From Valencia hispanica (Eukaryota > Chordata > Actinopteri > Cyprinodontiformes > Valenciidae), in the NCBI GenBank assembly GCA_963556495.2, contig OY747707.1, forward strand, positions 3,195,001 to 3,259,000: DNA of 64,000 bases, in the 5' to 3' direction. The notes under the pieces are model-generated. The model was not told the DNA's origin, searched no databases, and worked only from the letters and a program-made list of their open reading frames with translations. A program made the translations under genes and the position numbers. Positions 1 through 10,315 of this stretch are shown here, piece by piece (position 1 is the first letter of the stretch; each line of letters starts with the position of its first letter).

Positions 1-872
1 GCAGCAGTACTGGAAACTTCTGATTCTGATGAGTTTGTCCATGCTGTAGATCCTGAAGATACCTAAAAAGTAAAGGTTAATGGACAATGGCTGAAAATGG
101 TCATAGATACTGGAAGTGGCAGAAACTTTATAAGAAAGGAACTTTACAAAAGAACATTGTCCACTAAAACAAAACTGAAACCAACTAAGAAGAGATTTTA
201 TGCTTATGCTCAAACCACTCCACTTAAATGTGTAGGTTACTTTGAAGCTGCAATGAGATGGAAAAGACAATGAGGTCAAAGATAACATTAATGTGATTTA
301 AGGAAATGTAGAAGCACTGCTTGGCAGAAAAGCGAGCTTTGGATTATCAACACTATAGAAAGAGTTCCCACTAGTTTTCAAAGGACTAGCTCAGATTAAA
401 GGTTACAGCCATAAGGTTACAGTCAATGAAAACGTTCTGCCTGTAGCACAGCGTTTAAGGAGACTCCCTTACCATATGATAGAAGCTGTAAACCAGGAGC
501 TCGACAAAATGCTTGAACAAGACATAATAGAGAAGTAAATTAAGGTTCAGAATGGGTTTCTAATATCCTAATAATACCCAAGAAAGACACGCAAGAAGTG
601 ACTTTGTGAAGACCTCAGGAAAGTGAATAAAGCAGTGATCAGGGAAAGACACCCAGTGCCATCTTATAGCATCTTACAGGCAGTGCAGAGAGCAAAAATG
701 TTTGCTAAACTGAATGCCAGGAAAGGGTTTTGGCAGAGTGATTTAGCCACAGAATCCCAACCCTTGAGGACATTCATCATACATACAGGGTGCTACCGCT
801 TCAGAAAGTCTTTTTTGGATTATCAAGTGCACCAGAAGCCTATCAGAAGGCTATGAACTCTATGTTATGTGA
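1..872 (+). pseudogene. Ty3/Gypsy-type pol relic (protease to RT)
   Basis: Plus-strand translation gives a retropepsin-like stretch (IDTGSG at 103-120, holding the catalytic D-T-G), then the N-terminal part of a reverse transcriptase (about 420-535 and 616-870, with [15 protein letters not shown] and [11 protein letters not shown]). Protease followed by RT with this wording is typical of Ty3/Gypsy LTR retrotransposons. The frame is broken by stops (one at 536-538) and by a shift near 790-820. The YxDD site, RNase H and integrase are missing. The copy is cut at about 873, where the A-rich tail of a minus-strand LINE begins; its left end lies outside the window. It should be inactive. Confidence 0.8.
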
Positions 873-1184
873 AATGCTTCAAATCAAATCAAACCAAACT
901 TTATTTGTAAAGCGCTTTTCAAACCACAACAACGTTTCTCAAAGTGCTTTACAGATTAAAATGACCCATAATCCATAGGAATCAGTTAAAAGCTATATTA
1001 AAAAGGTGAGTTTTTAGCCTGCTCTTAAAACATGAACTTTCTCTGCGACCCTGAGGTCCTCTGGCAGCCTGTTCCAGAGGTGAGGGCCATAATAACAGAG
1101 AGACGCCTCACCATGAGTGCGTGTCCTGACTTTGGGGGTGACAAGGAGACGGCTGCCAGAAGAGCGCAGAGACGGCAAAAATTC

Positions 1185-2589
1185 CTATGGTAAAAGCAAT
1201 TCCAAAAGATAAGAAGGCCCAAGACAATTAAGACACTTAAAAATTATTAAAAGAATCTTAAAATCGACCCTAAAACATACGGGGAGCCAATGCAGTGATT
1301 CTAAGACTGGTGTAATGTGCTCCCGCCCTCTGGTCTTAGTCAGGACACGTGCTGCTGAATATTGTAAAAGCTGTAAACCTGAGATATACTTTTTGGGAAG
1401 ACCAGAAAGCAGTGCATTACAGTAATCAATCCAACTGGTGATAAAAGCATGCATCAGCGTCTCCGTATTGGCCAGAGAGAGAATGGGGAGGACTCTGGCG
1501 ATGTTCTTTAAGTGATAAAAACCTATTTTAGTCATATTTTTTATGTGAGGAATAAAAGTCACCTCAGAGTCAAAAATCACGCCCAAGTTCTTCACATGTA
1601 GAGAAGGATTAAAAGACAGTGATTGTAGTTTTGGTAAAAGCTTCTCTCTCCGAGCCTCAGGACCGATTACTAAAACTTCAGTTTTGTCCTGGTTGAGTTG
1701 GAGAAAGTTTTCTGCCATCCAGGATTTAATGTCTAAAATGCAGTTAAAAAGTGTGTCCATTGGCCGTGTGTGATCAGGAGACATGGAGATGTATAACTGT
1801 GTATCGTCACCATAACTGTGAAAGTAAACTCCATGTCTTCTGATGACACTGCCAAGAAGGAGCATATAAAGGTTAAAAAGCACTGGGCCTAAAATCGAAC
1901 CCTGGGGCACACCACATGTGATCTTGTGGACCCTAGAGGAGCAGGTATCTAAACTTACCATAAAAGTTCTGTCTTTGAGATAGGATGTAAACCATTTATG
2001 AACAGCACCAGAGGGGACAATCTGTTTTAAATGAGTTAAAATAATAGTGTGGTCTACTGTATCAAAGGTAGTGCTTAGATCCTGTAGAACCAACATTGTC
2101 ACCTTCTGAGCATCATAATTTAATCTAAAATCATTAAATAAATTTAAAAGAGCTGTCTCTGTGCTGTGGTTCACCCTAAAACCAGACTGAAATTTCTCTA
2201 GGACATTATGAGCGTTAATAAAAATCATTAACTTGATTTAAAACAAGTTTTTCTAAAACTTTGCTTAAAAATGGTAAATTAGATTCCGGTCGGAAGTTGC
2301 TTAAATCATTAAAATCTAAATTGCTCTTCTTCAGCAGGGGCCTCACTACCGCCCCTTTAAAGGCGGCAGGAAAGACCCCCGTCTGAAGGGAACAATTCAT
2401 CATGGTTAAGATCTCGTCTTTAAAAGATTCATAAAATTGCTTAAAAAACAGGGTAGGAATCGGGTCCAGGGCACTTGTAGTGGGCCTCACTGAGTAGAAA
2501 ACTTTATCAAGGGTCCCAGCTTCCACCAGGACAAAACTGTCCAGTGTTTCCTCTGGTAAAGAGACAGACTCCGATTTGTCTAAAACCAT
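1185..2589 (-). pseudogene. Reverse transcriptase part of LINE A ORF2
   Basis: Two minus-strand frames, 2215-2589 and 1185-2228, together cover most of an L2-group RT; a frameshift near 2215-2228 separates them. The first holds the RT entry region (VVRPLLKKSNLD); the second holds [16 protein letters not shown] and the active-site box, which reads YGDD at 1803-1814 instead of the usual YADD. The C-terminal part ([20 protein letters not shown]) runs to about 1025 in a shifted frame. The family copies element RNA into DNA at a nicked target. This copy cannot make a complete protein. Confidence 0.85.
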
Positions 2590-2810
2590 GTTACCTGAGA
2601 AGATAAAATATTACATCTGATTGTGTCTACCTTTCCTCTGAAGTGGTCTGGGAACTCCTCACACAGTGTTTGATGGGGCTTTCTGAAGTGCAGTAGAGGT
2701 ATGATTAAGAATGTTGTCAATGGTGGAAAACAGAATTTTGGGATTATTTTATGTTCTGAGATGATTCGGGAGAAGTATGCATTTCTGGAATTTCTTACAG
2801 CGTTATTGTA

Positions 2811-3887
2811 TTATTTGAGATATTCTATATATATCTGATGATTTATTGTGATTTTGTTTTTCCTCCATTTCCTTTCTGCCACCCTGCAGCAGCTCTTTAA
2901 TTCTTTAAGGTTTTCATTTCTCCATGGTATAGTATGTTTTGAATGAGTTTTTACAATTTTTAGTGGAGCCAGCAGATTGAGAGCGGATTGAAGACTACTG
3001 TTAAAATCATTCACGATAAAATCACAGGGGGCAGATAAAGCTACAGGAGGAAACTTATTAAAAACTTCAAGAAAACCTGCAGCCACTTCAGAGGTTAGAT
3101 GACGTTTCCTGACAGTTCTCCCAGAGGTTTCTCTTTGGATAAAACAGGTGACACACAGTAGTGGTCAGAGACGGCCAAGTCAACAACAGAGAGTTGACAC
3201 AATAGTGGACAGGCCATTCGTGATGACCAAGTCCAGGATGTGTCCTCTGTTGTGAGTTGGCTGCATGACATGCTGACTAAAGTCCATATAATTCAAAATA
3301 TTAAAAAATTCTGTTGATAAAGGTTCTAAAAGGTTGTCTATATATAGACTAAAATCACCAGCTAAAATTATTAGTTCCTAAGAGTTGTCCAAAATTGATA
3401 AAAACTTGAATAAAAAGTGTGCTCTTTTTAGGAGGCCTATAAACTGTCACATATAAAATCTGAGGAGTGCTAAAAACAGAGGCAGTATATTCAAAAGTGG
3501 TAAAATTATCAAGTAAAACAGGTTTGGCGGAAAGGGTTAATGAACTTATAAAAGCAGTTCCACCTCCCCTTTGGCTACTCCTGGTTGAGAAAAGTTAAAA
3601 TTAAGTGGGGAGGCCTCTGTAAGAACAGCAGGAGCATCTGTACTCAGCCATGTTTCCGTTAAAAATAAACCTTGAAGTTTATGGTCTAAAATCAAATCAT
3701 TTATTATAAAAGTTTTATTCAGCAGAGAGCGAACATTTAAAAGTGCCATGTAAATAGTGGTTGAAGATGTAGTGACTGTAAGATTTACTGGGGGTGGGAT
3801 TTTTAGCAACTGTTTAAGATTATTTGGGTTGCATTTGTTCACTTTATGATCAGTTGTTCGCTCTCTGCTGATAATTACAGGAATGAA
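2811..3887 (-). pseudogene. AP-like endonuclease and linker of LINE A ORF2
   Basis: Minus-strand translation shows pieces of an apurinic-type endonuclease: LLNVRSLLNKT and LFLTETWL near 3650-3760, and the catalytic SDH box at 3161-3169 (reads VSDHYCV). A basic linker at 2811-3086 (KHTIPWRNENLKELK) leads towards the RT. Frames change at least twice, so the enzyme is dead. In this family the endonuclease nicks target DNA to prime reverse transcription. Confidence 0.75.
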
Positions 3888-4270
3888 AGAAGTGAGAGAA
3901 ATATCAGAAAAAATCCTGAAAATCATAGATCAATACCCAAAACTGTAAAACTTCATTATCCATATAGAATCAACTGATGTAGCCAAGAATCAGTCAGAGA
4001 CCCTGACAATCATAGATCAATACCCGAAACTGGAAAGGTTTGTAATCCATACAGGATCAACTGATGTAGGCAAGAAACAGTCAGACTTGCTCGCTTGAAA
4101 CACGGTCCGTGGATACTATCAGAGAATAAACATTTCCCCAAACACATCAAGTTAGGATGATGCCACCGGCCCAGAAAAGATGCATGACCCGCAGAGAATG
4201 ACAGAGAACAAACACGTACAGCGCTCTCCACAGCGTTCTTCAAGTACTCCAATGTCATCCGACTCAGCTA
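3888..4270 (+). pseudogene. L2 ORF1 fragment (plus strand)
   Basis: This stretch closely matches 28990-29170 joined to 29620-29800, both inside an L2 ORF1 region. It holds two tandem versions of a motif reading roughly ILTIIDQYPKLE..VIHTGSTDV, then the AEND-REQTRTAL segment near 4190-4260. In the longer copy this belongs to an SGNH-esterase-like ORF1. It is orientated against LINE A on its left. No open frame of useful length remains. Confidence 0.6.
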
Positions 4271-4883
4271 CTTCTTTTTTTCCCCATTATTTATCACCCA
4301 GTACTCCTACCTTAATTCTAGTCCTGGGGATCCGCTCTCCCTCTGCCAGCCCCGGGAGGGCCCTGCACTGAAACCCAAGCTTCCTTTATGCTTGTGGAGT
4401 AAGCAGGCCCTTCTTTTGACCTGAGGGGGCGGGGTTTCTCCGGCTGGACGTAGCACGTGGAAGGATCAAGTTATTTCAGCCAGATCCTCCCCAACCCTTC
4501 GGGCGCCCCGGCCTGCCAGGAGGAGGCAGTATACTGCCCCAGGACTAGTGCATGTTTTTGTGGGAGAAGCTCACATTAGCTGCTCAAGAGAACACAGGGA
4601 GAACATGCAAACTCCACACAGAAAGGCCCTTTTGACAACCCCACCCAGCGTGTGGTTGCTGATGACGCGAGGGAACAAACACACCCTTAGTTTGCATTTG
4701 TTTTCCCTCACAGAGGGAAAACAAATGCAAACAAAACACACCAAATTAACACAAACAAACCATGCAAAATAAATACAAAAACATACAAATATTTCCCACT
4801 ATGCAACACAAAAACATTAGTTAGCCTGTATTCTCAATGTTTACAGAGAGGTCCCTGCAAAGTTTTTAGTTAAACTATAGAAG
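4271..4883. other. Non-coding stretch, GC-rich patch then A-rich sequence
   Basis: Bases 4320-4545 are clearly more GC-rich than their surroundings (CCCCGGGAGGGCCC, GGGGGCGGGG). Bases 4580-4620 carry an 'agaacatgcaaactccacac' phrase, which I recall as widespread in fish repeats. The rest is A- and AC-rich. I see no gene. The stretch contains the perfect hairpin at 4690-4732. Confidence 0.4.
4690..4732. repeat. Perfect 20-bp inverted repeat with 3-nt spacer
   Basis: The left arm 4690-4709 (GTTTGCATTTG...TTCCCTC) is exactly complementary to the right arm 4713-4732, with ACA between. Homology stops at both outer edges. A near-gapless perfect palindrome like this is the usual trace of a snap-back copying event rather than of a transposon end. 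Confidence 0.9.
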
Positions 4884-4999
4884 AGACTATAGGATTGGTG
4901 GGTGTCTGACAGGGTGGGGGGTGTTTTATCACGATGGTGGCTCTCCATCGTGATGTCGGTCAGTCATCACGATGGACGATATCTTCCATCGGCACAACC
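4884..4999. repeat. Probable MITE with internal CATCGTGATG palindromes
   Basis: The sequence alternates TCACGATGG and CCATCGTGA units three times (4928-4978) and ends in CCATCGGCACAACCTTA. The reverse of that end loosely resembles the 5' side at 4884 (TAGGATTGGTGGGTG). Such CATCG-rich cores flanked by imperfect terminal repeats occur in small fish DNA transposons. No clean target duplication was found, so the boundaries are approximate. Confidence 0.35.
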
Positions 5000-5315
5000 T
5001 TAGGAAAGGCAAGGCAAGGCAAGTTTATTTGTATAGCACAATTCATGTTACAAGACAATTCAAAGTGGTTTACATAAAAAATCAAAAGCCTTACAGCAGG
5101 GTGCAGAAAAAGCAAAAGTATAGGAATAAAAACCATGATTTTAAAAAGAAAAAAAAAGACCAAAAAAAATCTTAAAAGAATCTTAAAAGAAGCAGTGTAT
5201 ATTTAAAACTTAGAATAAAAATCTAATCAAAAGCAGCTTAGAACAGGTGGGTCTTTAACCTGGATTTAAATAAACTGAGTGTTTCAGCTGATCTGAGGCT
5301 TTCTGGGAGTTTGTT

Positions 5316-7227
5316 TCAGACATTTGGAGCATAGAAGCTGAACGCAGCTTCTCCATGTCTGGTTCTGACTCTGGGAACTGATAAAAGAGCGGATCCAGAT
5401 GACCTGAGGGGTCGAGTAGGTTCATACTGGGTCAGGAGATCACTGATGTATTTTGGTCCTAAACCATTCTTAGCTTTATAGACCAGCAGCAGAACTTTGA
5501 AGTCTATCCTCTGACAGACAGGCAGCAAGTATAAAGACATCAGAGCTGGACTGATGTGGTCAACTTTTTTGGTCTTAGTGAGAACTCGAGCAGCAGAGTT
5601 CTGGATGAGCTGCAGTTTACTAATTGATTTTTTAAGGAAGACCTGTAAAGACGCTGTTACAATAATCAAGCTGACTAAAGATGAATGCATGGACTAGTTT
5701 TTCCAGGTCCTGCTGAGACATCAGATCTTTTATCCTTGAGATATTCTTAAGGTGATAGTAGGCTGATTTTGTGATTGCCTTAATGTGTTTTTCAAAGTTT
5801 AGGTCTGAGTCCATCACTATACCCAGATTTCTGACGTGGTTGGTGGTTTTTAGGTGTATGGACTGAAGCCCTGTGGGGACCTTCAATCTGTTCTCTTTAG
5901 CTCCAAAGACAATTACCTCCATTTTGTTTTTGTTCAACTGCAGAAAATTGTGGCACATCCAGTCATTAATTAACTCAATGCTTTTGCCAAGAGCCTGTAC
6001 AGGCCCTTGGTCTTCTGGTGACATTCAAATATATACCTGTGTGTCATCTGCATAGCTATGGTAACTTATGTTGCTGTTATTTATTACATGTGCCATTGGG
6101 AGCATATAGATGTTAAACAGAAGAGGTCCCAGGATGGAACCCTGGGGAACCCCACATGTAATTCCCGTCTGCTCAGATGAAAAGTTACTTATTGACACAA
6201 AGTACTTCCTGTTCTCTAAGTACATTTTGAACCAGTTTAGTACAGTGCCAGAGAGACCCACCCAGTTCTCCAGTCGTTTGAGTAAAATAATGTGGTCAAG
6301 TGTATCAAATGCAGCACTGAGATCCAGTAAAACTAACACTGACATTTTTCCACTGTCAGTATTCAAACGGATGTCATTGATGACTTTGGTCAGAGCAGTC
6401 TCAGTGCTGTGGTGCTGTCTAAAACCTGACTGAAAGATGTCATAGCAATTGCTTTGTCTTAAGAAGTCATTTAGCTGATGAAAAACAGCCTTTTCAATGA
6501 TCTTACTTAAAAATGGAAGATTGGAGATGGGCCTGTAGATGTTCATTTGTGTCTTGTCCAGATTGTCTCTTTTCAGCAGGGGTTTAATTACAGCTGTTTT
6601 CAGGGGCTCTGGGAAAACACCCGGCATTAAAGATGAGTTCACAATCTGTAACAGATCTGACTCCAAGATCTTTGAGACTTTTTTGAAAAAGCCTGTGGGC
6701 AGGATGTCTAAGCAGCAAGAGGAGGAGTTCAGTTGACGTAAGATGTCCTCCAGATCTTTGCTGTTTATGAGATAAAACTGTTTCATGGTGTTTAAACAGA
6801 TTTTCCGTGGACATTGTACATAATATGAACCTGCCGTTAATGAACCAACCGCTTGTGTAATATTTTGGATTTTGTCTGTGAAGAATTTGGCAAAGTCATT
6901 GCAGGCCTTGGTGGAATAGAGTTCAGGTGCTACTGACACAGGAGAGTTTGTTAGCCTGTCGACTACAGCAAATAATGCGCGAGCAATATGACTATTTCTG
7001 GTGATGATGTCAGAAAAATATGACTTCCTTGCATTCCTCAGTTGTAAGTTATAAGAGTGAAGTTTCTCTTTATAGATGTCATAATGAACCTGAAGTTTTG
7101 TTTTTCTCCATCTGCGCTCGGCTTTCCGACACTCCCTTTTTTCATTTCTCACCAGTGTGGAATTTCTCCATGGAGACTTTTTCCTCCCAGAGATAACTTT
7201 CACCTTTGTGGGAGCAATAGTATCCAT
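5316..7227 (-). pseudogene. Reverse transcriptase region of LINE B ORF2
   Basis: The frame 6025-7227 encodes about 400 residues: a basic linker (GRKKSPWRNSTL), the RT entry (VIKPLLKRDNLDK), [30 protein letters not shown] and the active-site YADDTQVYI. A single stop follows at 6025-6027, after which the same frame continues to 5632 (FLQLNKNKMEVIVFG, LDYCNSVFTGLP). A frameshift near 5640-5690 leads into the C-terminal domain ending about 5316 (LRSSGSALLSVPRVRTRHGE). Active-site aspartates are intact. One stop and one shift make this a pseudogene. Confidence 0.85.
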
Positions 7228-7332
7228 AATATTTAATATTTTAGCATTAAAGCTGTTGACAAGTTCATTGACGGAACCCCCTGACAGGGCAGGTGTTAGA
7301 GAGAAGACCTGGTAAAAGATCTCACTAGTGTT

Positions 7333-8381
7333 TTAAGTTATACATTGTTTTGCGATAACCTCCGTTAAGACATTTATGTGAGCCGAAATTATACTCTCAA
7401 AGAAAACACAACAATGGTCAGACAAGCCCACATCATGCACATTAATCTTGGAAATGCCCAAACCCTTCGAGATCAGTAAGTCCAAAACATGACCCTTATT
7501 ATGTGTGGGCTCTGATACATGCTGAGTCAGCCTAAAGTTGTCCAGAGTGTTACTCAGGTCTTTAGACCCTTTGTTCTGGGGATTGTCAACATGGATGTTA
7601 AAATCACCAACAATAATTATAGTCAAAATCAACACAGATTATAGACAGCAGTTCACTAAAATCATCATTAAAGTCAGCACAGTAATACCATACCATACCG
7701 TTTTATTTATAATGCTCTTTACAAATGACAGAAGTCAACCAAAGCGCAGAACACAGGCTAGAAACATAAGGAAATAAAACAGAATATAAAACACAGTAAA
7801 AACAGATAAATAGCAGAAAATCAGAATAAAATATAAATTGGAGGCCGATAAATGTTAACAAACATGGCTCTAGATGAGGCCTTCAGCTGTACAGCAATAT
7901 ATTCAAAAGAAGGGAAACTTCCAAGAGATAACTGCTTACACTGGAATGATTCATTAAATAAAATAGCAACTCCTCCACCTCTCTTGTTCTGTCTGGCCTG
8001 GTGGACAAAACTAAAGCTGGGAGGGGTTGATTTGATAAAAGCAACAGTGCTATTTTTATCTAACCAAGTCTCAGTTAAAAACATAAAATCAAGGCCATGC
8101 TCAGTGGTAAGATCATTGATTAAAAATGTCTTCCCTACTATAGACCTGGCCTTTAATAAGGCCATCTTAACAGGTTTAAGAGTATTATAGCGCCCCTTGT
8201 GTTTTGGGGCTGGCTGTGTACAGCGTATATTTACTTTACTTAAAAACCTTTTAGAATGCAGTGCTCTGTGTTTTGACATAACTACATTCCTTCTGTTACT
8301 TATAAGTACAGAAATGATCGAACCTTCTAATGAACAGGGTCCCAGCTTGTCCTGGGGAAAGTTTTGACTGCTGATATCCAC
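7333..8381 (-). pseudogene. Endonuclease of LINE B ORF2, split by a nested insertion
   Basis: The N-terminal half (7852-8381) has LTETWLDKNSTVAF and a glycine-rich KRGGGVAILF loop. The C-terminal half (7333-7635) has IIIVGDFNIHV and the catalytic LSDHCCVFF. These are the AP-endonuclease boxes of CR1/L2 LINEs. A 160-bp foreign LINE tail separates the halves. A stop at 7333-7335 precedes the RT frame, which is otherwise in phase. Confidence 0.8.
7684..7846 (-). mobile_element. Short LINE 3' end nested in LINE B
   Basis: Between the two endonuclease halves lies unrelated A-rich sequence. Read on the minus strand it ends GTAAAGAGCATTATAAATAAAACGG followed by a GGTAT repeat tail (plus-strand 7686-7703). 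A tail of short tandem repeats and extreme 5' truncation are hallmarks of LINE integration. The family cannot be named from this fragment. Confidence 0.55.
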
Positions 8382-8901
8382 GCAGCCTGGACCCTTAACA
8401 CATCATACATCATACACCTTAGTCGATACTATCAGAGAATAAACATTTCCCCAAACACATCAAGTTAAGATGATGCCACTGGCCCAGACAGATGCATGAC
8501 CCACAGAGAATGACAGAACAAACACGTACAGCGCTCACCACATTGTTTTTCAACTATTCCAACGTCATCTGACTCAGCTACTTCAATTGATTCCCCTTTT
8601 AGAAATTTGATCAGATAAACTGAAGGCACAAATTAGAATTGGGACACAACTAACCCCGAAACTTGGATTACATCAGGCCTCTGGGACTAACACTGGATGT
8701 ATTCTGCCCATGGCCCAACTGGTAATAACAGACGTTTAATATAGAAGGGAACCAGACAATAACTATACTCCCATCATCTCCCAGAAGTCGCACAGGCTCC
8801 CTGAGAGTAGTGTTCAAGTCCTTATAAGCAGCAAAAAACAAAAAAAACTTAAGTCAAACGCTCAAATCTCAAATTGATCACCTGTCAGAAGGTTCCGCTA
8901 A

Positions 8902-8932
8902 CAATCATCAAATCACTTAAATTTGATGATTG
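8902..8932. repeat. 12-bp foldback at a deletion junction
   Basis: The left arm 8902-8913 (CAATCATCAAAT) and right arm 8921-8932 (ATTTGATGATTG) are exact inverse complements separated by 7 nt. The left arm is native L2 sequence, also seen with small changes at about 32212. The right arm is absent from the other copy and sits exactly where its endonuclease has been lost. Confidence 0.85.
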
Positions 8933-9548
8933 GAACAAGCTGGTAGATAATTTCCTCGTGAAAATCTCAGATATCACTGACTCCTTTACTCCAACTAAAG
9001 TGAAAGTAGTTTAGGTAGAAAGAAGTATCAATGGACAAACGATCCACTGGTACGTAGTGAAAAAAGGGTGAGTCAACAAGCAGAGAGATAATGGCGGAAA
9101 ACTCGACTCTAGGTTCACTGAGAGATCTACAAAGAGTCACTAATCAGATATTTGTTAACTTTAAAAGATGATAGGGAAACTTTCTTCCCTTAAATCATTA
9201 ACAGAAACAGAACCAATGCACAGACTGTTTTCAACAGTGGACAGACTAACTAATCCTCCAGTGACAGCAGACCCTGAACTAAACTCATCCAGGGCCTGCA
9301 ATGAATTAGCAGCTTTTTCACGGAAAAGACTCTAACAAGTCAGAGTGTACTTCAGTACCGAACCCACTACCAGTGTCATACCCAATTATCACCAATGTAG
9401 AGAAAATGTCTGAATTGCATTTATTGAACAAAAAAACTTTGAATAAATCATTAACTAATTAAGTTCCTCCTTTTGCTGTCTTGTTATCCTAACCACAGTT
9501 TTCCTTAAGAACGTTGTCCCTGTTATTGGGTCTAATCTGATTCAAATA

Positions 9549-10315
9549 GTGAACTCATCCCTCCTGTCAGGTGTCTTCCCCCAGGCATTAAAAACAGCAG
9601 TTGTTAAACCACTGTTAAAGAATAATAATTTGGACAACATGTTAATACAGAACTACAGCCCAATCTCTTCTAGATTATTGAAAAAGCTGTTTCAGCAGTT
9701 CAATCGCTTCCTAACAATGACCAACCGCTTTGCTGTTTTTCAGTCTGGTTTCCGTGCTCACCACAGCACTGAGACTGCCTTTGTCAAAGTTTTCAATGAC
9801 ATCCGCATAAATATAGACTGTGGTAGAACCACAATGCTGGTTCTGTTGGATCTCAGTGCAGCATTTGACACTGTTGATCATGACATATTATTGGAACGAC
9901 TAGAGAGCTGAGTCAGACTCTGGTACAGGACTTGGCTGGTTCGAGTCTTACCTAAAAAACAGGGACTTCTTTGTTTCAATAGGAAACTTTTCATCAGAAC
10001 AAACAGAAATCACACGTAGGGTGCCCCTGGACTCCACCCTGGAGCCTCTCATTAAATATCTACATGCTCTCACTAGTCCAGATTATAACAGGCAATAAGA
10101 TTAGCTACCATAACTATGCAGATGATACTCAGTTCTACATTACGATGTCACCAGGTGACTTTGAACCCATCCAAACCCTAAGCAAATGCGTCGAGCAAAT
10201 CAGTGGATGGATGTGCCATAACTTTCTCCAGCTGAACAGAAACAAAACAAAAGTAATTACTTTTGGACCTAAAGAGGAACGATTAAGAGTCAGCACACAG
10301 TTTCAGCTAATATGA
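9549..10315 (+). pseudogene. Reverse transcriptase of L2 copy E1
   Basis: The frame 9549-9911 carries the RT entry (AVVKPLLKNNNLDN) and LLDLSAAFDTVDHDILLERL. After a stop at 9909-9911 and a shift it resumes at 10064-10315 with [14 protein letters not shown] and [20 protein letters not shown]. The active-site YADD is intact, but the frame is broken and the C-terminus is replaced by LINE C. Confidence 0.8.

Larger units (their letters stand above)
873..3887 (-). mobile_element. LINE A, L2/CR1-group non-LTR retrotransposon, degraded
   Basis: A minus-strand LINE whose 3' end lies at about 873-960 (on the minus strand it ends in CTTTACAAATAAAG and a TTTGATTT-type tail) and whose endonuclease end is cut at about 3887. 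Gene order on the minus strand is AP-like endonuclease, linker, then RT. The RT wording ([37 protein letters not shown]) places it in the L2 part of the CR1/L2 superfamily, abundant in teleosts. A 5'-truncated plus-strand relative of the same family lies at 23659-25185. At 3887 it meets a plus-strand L2 ORF1 piece head to head. Confidence 0.85.
5000..8403 (-). mobile_element. LINE B, L2-group retrotransposon, best preserved LINE here
   Basis: A minus-strand LINE running from a GCAAG-repeat tail at 5005-5030 (with TTTATTTGTATAGCAC just inside) up to about 8403, where it meets a plus-strand L2 piece. It contains endonuclease, linker and RT in order. From 7635 down to 5632 a single frame is kept with only two nonsense codons, so it is younger or better preserved than LINE A. 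The endonuclease is split by a nested LINE tail at about 7684-7846. Confidence 0.85.
8404..10315 (+). mobile_element. L2 copy E1 with endonuclease deletion
   Basis: A plus-strand L2 that closely parallels 29620-34260. It keeps the ORF1 end (8404-8720), the ORF1/ORF2 spacer, and the RT, but about 0.74 kb of endonuclease present in the other copy is missing at 8914-8932. The hairpin at 8902-8932 marks that deletion point. The sequence at 8800-8807 (CCTGAGAG) is the intact target of the hAT that sits in the other copy. At 10315 the RT is cut by the start of LINE C. Confidence 0.8.

Noticed and set aside
4960..5175. Overlapping 67-codon frames on both strands
   Set aside because: They lie over a LINE tail and A-rich sequence; the lysine-rich and phenylalanine-rich translations are composition effects.
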